Assembly (NCBI GenBank): GCA_011525685.1
Contig: WYBW01000061.1
Span: forward strand, 1 to 42,653
From: Verrucomicrobiia bacterium
Lineage (GTDB): Bacteria > Verrucomicrobiota > Verrucomicrobiia > Limisphaerales > JADLHS01
Direction of reading: 5' to 3'
Length of the DNA stretch: 42,653 bases
In this document: in pieces, positions 42,028 through 42,653 of the stretch
Layout: each line of letters begins with the position of its first letter
Position numbering within the stretch: position 1 is the stretch's first letter
Program-made: the position numbers and the translations under genes
Notes under the pieces: generated by a model
What the model was told of the DNA's origin: nothing
The model's database searches: none
Seen by the model: only the letters and a program-made list of their open reading frames with translations

Positions 42028-42653
42028 ATGCCTCGCGAACCCCTTGCCGCCAAAGCCAGCCGCGTGCGTCGGATCATTGCCGGTTTGCGCAAGGCCTACC
42101 CCGACGCGCATTGCGAACTCAACTTCTCCAGCCCGCTCGAATTGCTCATCGCCACCATCTTATCCGCCCAATGCACGGACAAACGCGTGAACCTGGTCAC
42201 GGCCGATTTGTTCCGCAAGTACCGCAGCGCGGCGGATTACGCCAACGCCAGTCTGGCGGAACTGGAGCAGGACATCAAAACCACCGGCTTCTATCGCAAC
42301 AAGGCCCGGAACATCCAGGCTTGTTGTGCCGCCCTCGCGTCGAAGCACGGAGGTCAGGTGCCGCGCACGATGGAGGAACTGACCCAACTCGACGGCGTGG
42401 GACGGAAGACTGCCAACGTCGTTCTGGGAAACGCCTTCGGCCTCAACGTCGGCGTGGTGGTGGATACTCACGTCGCCCGGCTGGCTGGGCGGCTCGGCCT
42501 GACCTCGCAGCGCGACCCGGAGAAGATCGAACAAGACTTGATGCAACTGGTGCCGCGGGAGCAGTGGACGCTCTTCAGCCACTGGCTGATCTGGCACGGG
42601 CGGCGGCGATGTGATGCGCGCAAGCCCGATTGCGTCGGGTGTGAGATCGCAAA
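42028..42653 (+). CDS. nth: Endonuclease III, 3' end cut by the window
   Basis: From the ATG at 42028 the frame stays open to the end of the window (208 codons), lacking only the last few residues. The helix-hairpin-helix LDGVGRKTANVVLGNAFGLN holds the catalytic lysine K127, and VDTHVARLAGRLGL the aspartate D146. Near the C-terminus three ligands of the iron-sulfur cluster are seen, C195-x6-C202-x2-C205; the fourth would lie just past the window. The enzyme removes oxidised pyrimidines and nicks abasic sites in base excision repair. RRIIAGLRKAYPDAHCELNF and LLIATILSAQCTD are typical of Nth. The call is firm. Confidence 0.95.
   Translation, partial: MPREPLAAKASRVRRIIAGLRKAYPDAHCELNFSSPLELLIATILSAQCTDKRVNLVTADLFRKYRSAADYANASLAELEQDIKTTGFYRNKARNIQACCAALASKHGGQVPRTMEELTQLDGVGRKTANVVLGNAFGLNVGVVVDTHVARLAGRLGLTSQRDPEKIEQDLMQLVPREQWTLFSHWLIWHGRRRCDARKPDCVGCEIA

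Overview
The window reads as a stretch of chromosome from a high-GC Verrucomicrobiota bacterium, most likely the Pedosphaera/Limisphaerales type. The lineage signals are a tandem DUF1549-DUF1553 (planctomycete cytochrome type) plus DUF1501 pair, a very large secreted DUF1080/dehydrogenase/HEAT/LamG/cytochrome c fusion, a prepilin-like protein with a GxxxLLDGSV tail, a secreted sulfatase, hopanoid side-chain genes, and heptamer repeats that encode KSEIRNP-type peptides inside genes. The taxonomic call is inference from gene families; no search was run. No rRNA, tRNA, CRISPR array, transposase or integrase was found.

Layout. 1-4614: secreted DUF1549/DUF1553 protein (5' end outside the window), then a Tat-exported DUF1501 protein. 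5017-9368, minus strand: a compact operon of a small lipoprotein, hpnH, an acyltransferase-3 membrane protein and hpnJ, that is, hopanoid side-chain synthesis with an embedded acyltransferase. It is divergent from a TPR-like secreted protein, with only 27 bp between the two start codons. 10221-11345 is a 1.1 kb stretch with no confident gene, only coding-like debris. 11346-13802, minus: small lipoprotein, dtd, LysM membrane protein. 13957-16659, plus: MFS transporter, purM. 16783-17913, minus: LptF/LptG-type permease. 18041-20400, plus: PQQ-type beta-propeller protein and a prepilin-like protein. 20521-23303, minus: a Fur-family regulator, sufB and sufC, with a perfect 7-1-7 palindrome in front of the regulator gene. 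23641-25104: FGGY/rhamnulokinase-like sugar kinase. 25241-30079, minus: a 145-residue basic/coiled-coil protein and the 1436-residue fusion protein. 30187-31719: sulfatase, overlapping infA end to end. 32212-34195: small multispanning membrane protein and a PaaK-like adenylate-forming enzyme. 34245-35775: hisJ, a MazF/PemK-type toxin-antitoxin pair, and a second, diverged copy of the last 114 bp of hisJ. 35853-41552: GH2-family protein and a VIT/VWA protein. 42028-end: nth (endonuclease III), cut off by the window.

How the genes fit together. Housekeeping genes (dtd, purM, infA, suf, nth, hisJ, lptG-like) are interspersed with secreted polysaccharide-degradation genes (sulfatase, GH2, sugar kinase, DUF1080 fusion) typical of glycan-degrading PVC bacteria. 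The most interesting items are the hisJ/toxin-antitoxin islet, which looks like a very small insertion that rebuilt or displaced the hisJ 3' end; the hopanoid operon with its own acyltransferase; short tandem repeats of 7-10 bp that sit in several gaps and in two conserved genes; and several candidate promoters whose -10 box lies only 6-10 nt before the start codon, suggesting leaderless transcripts.
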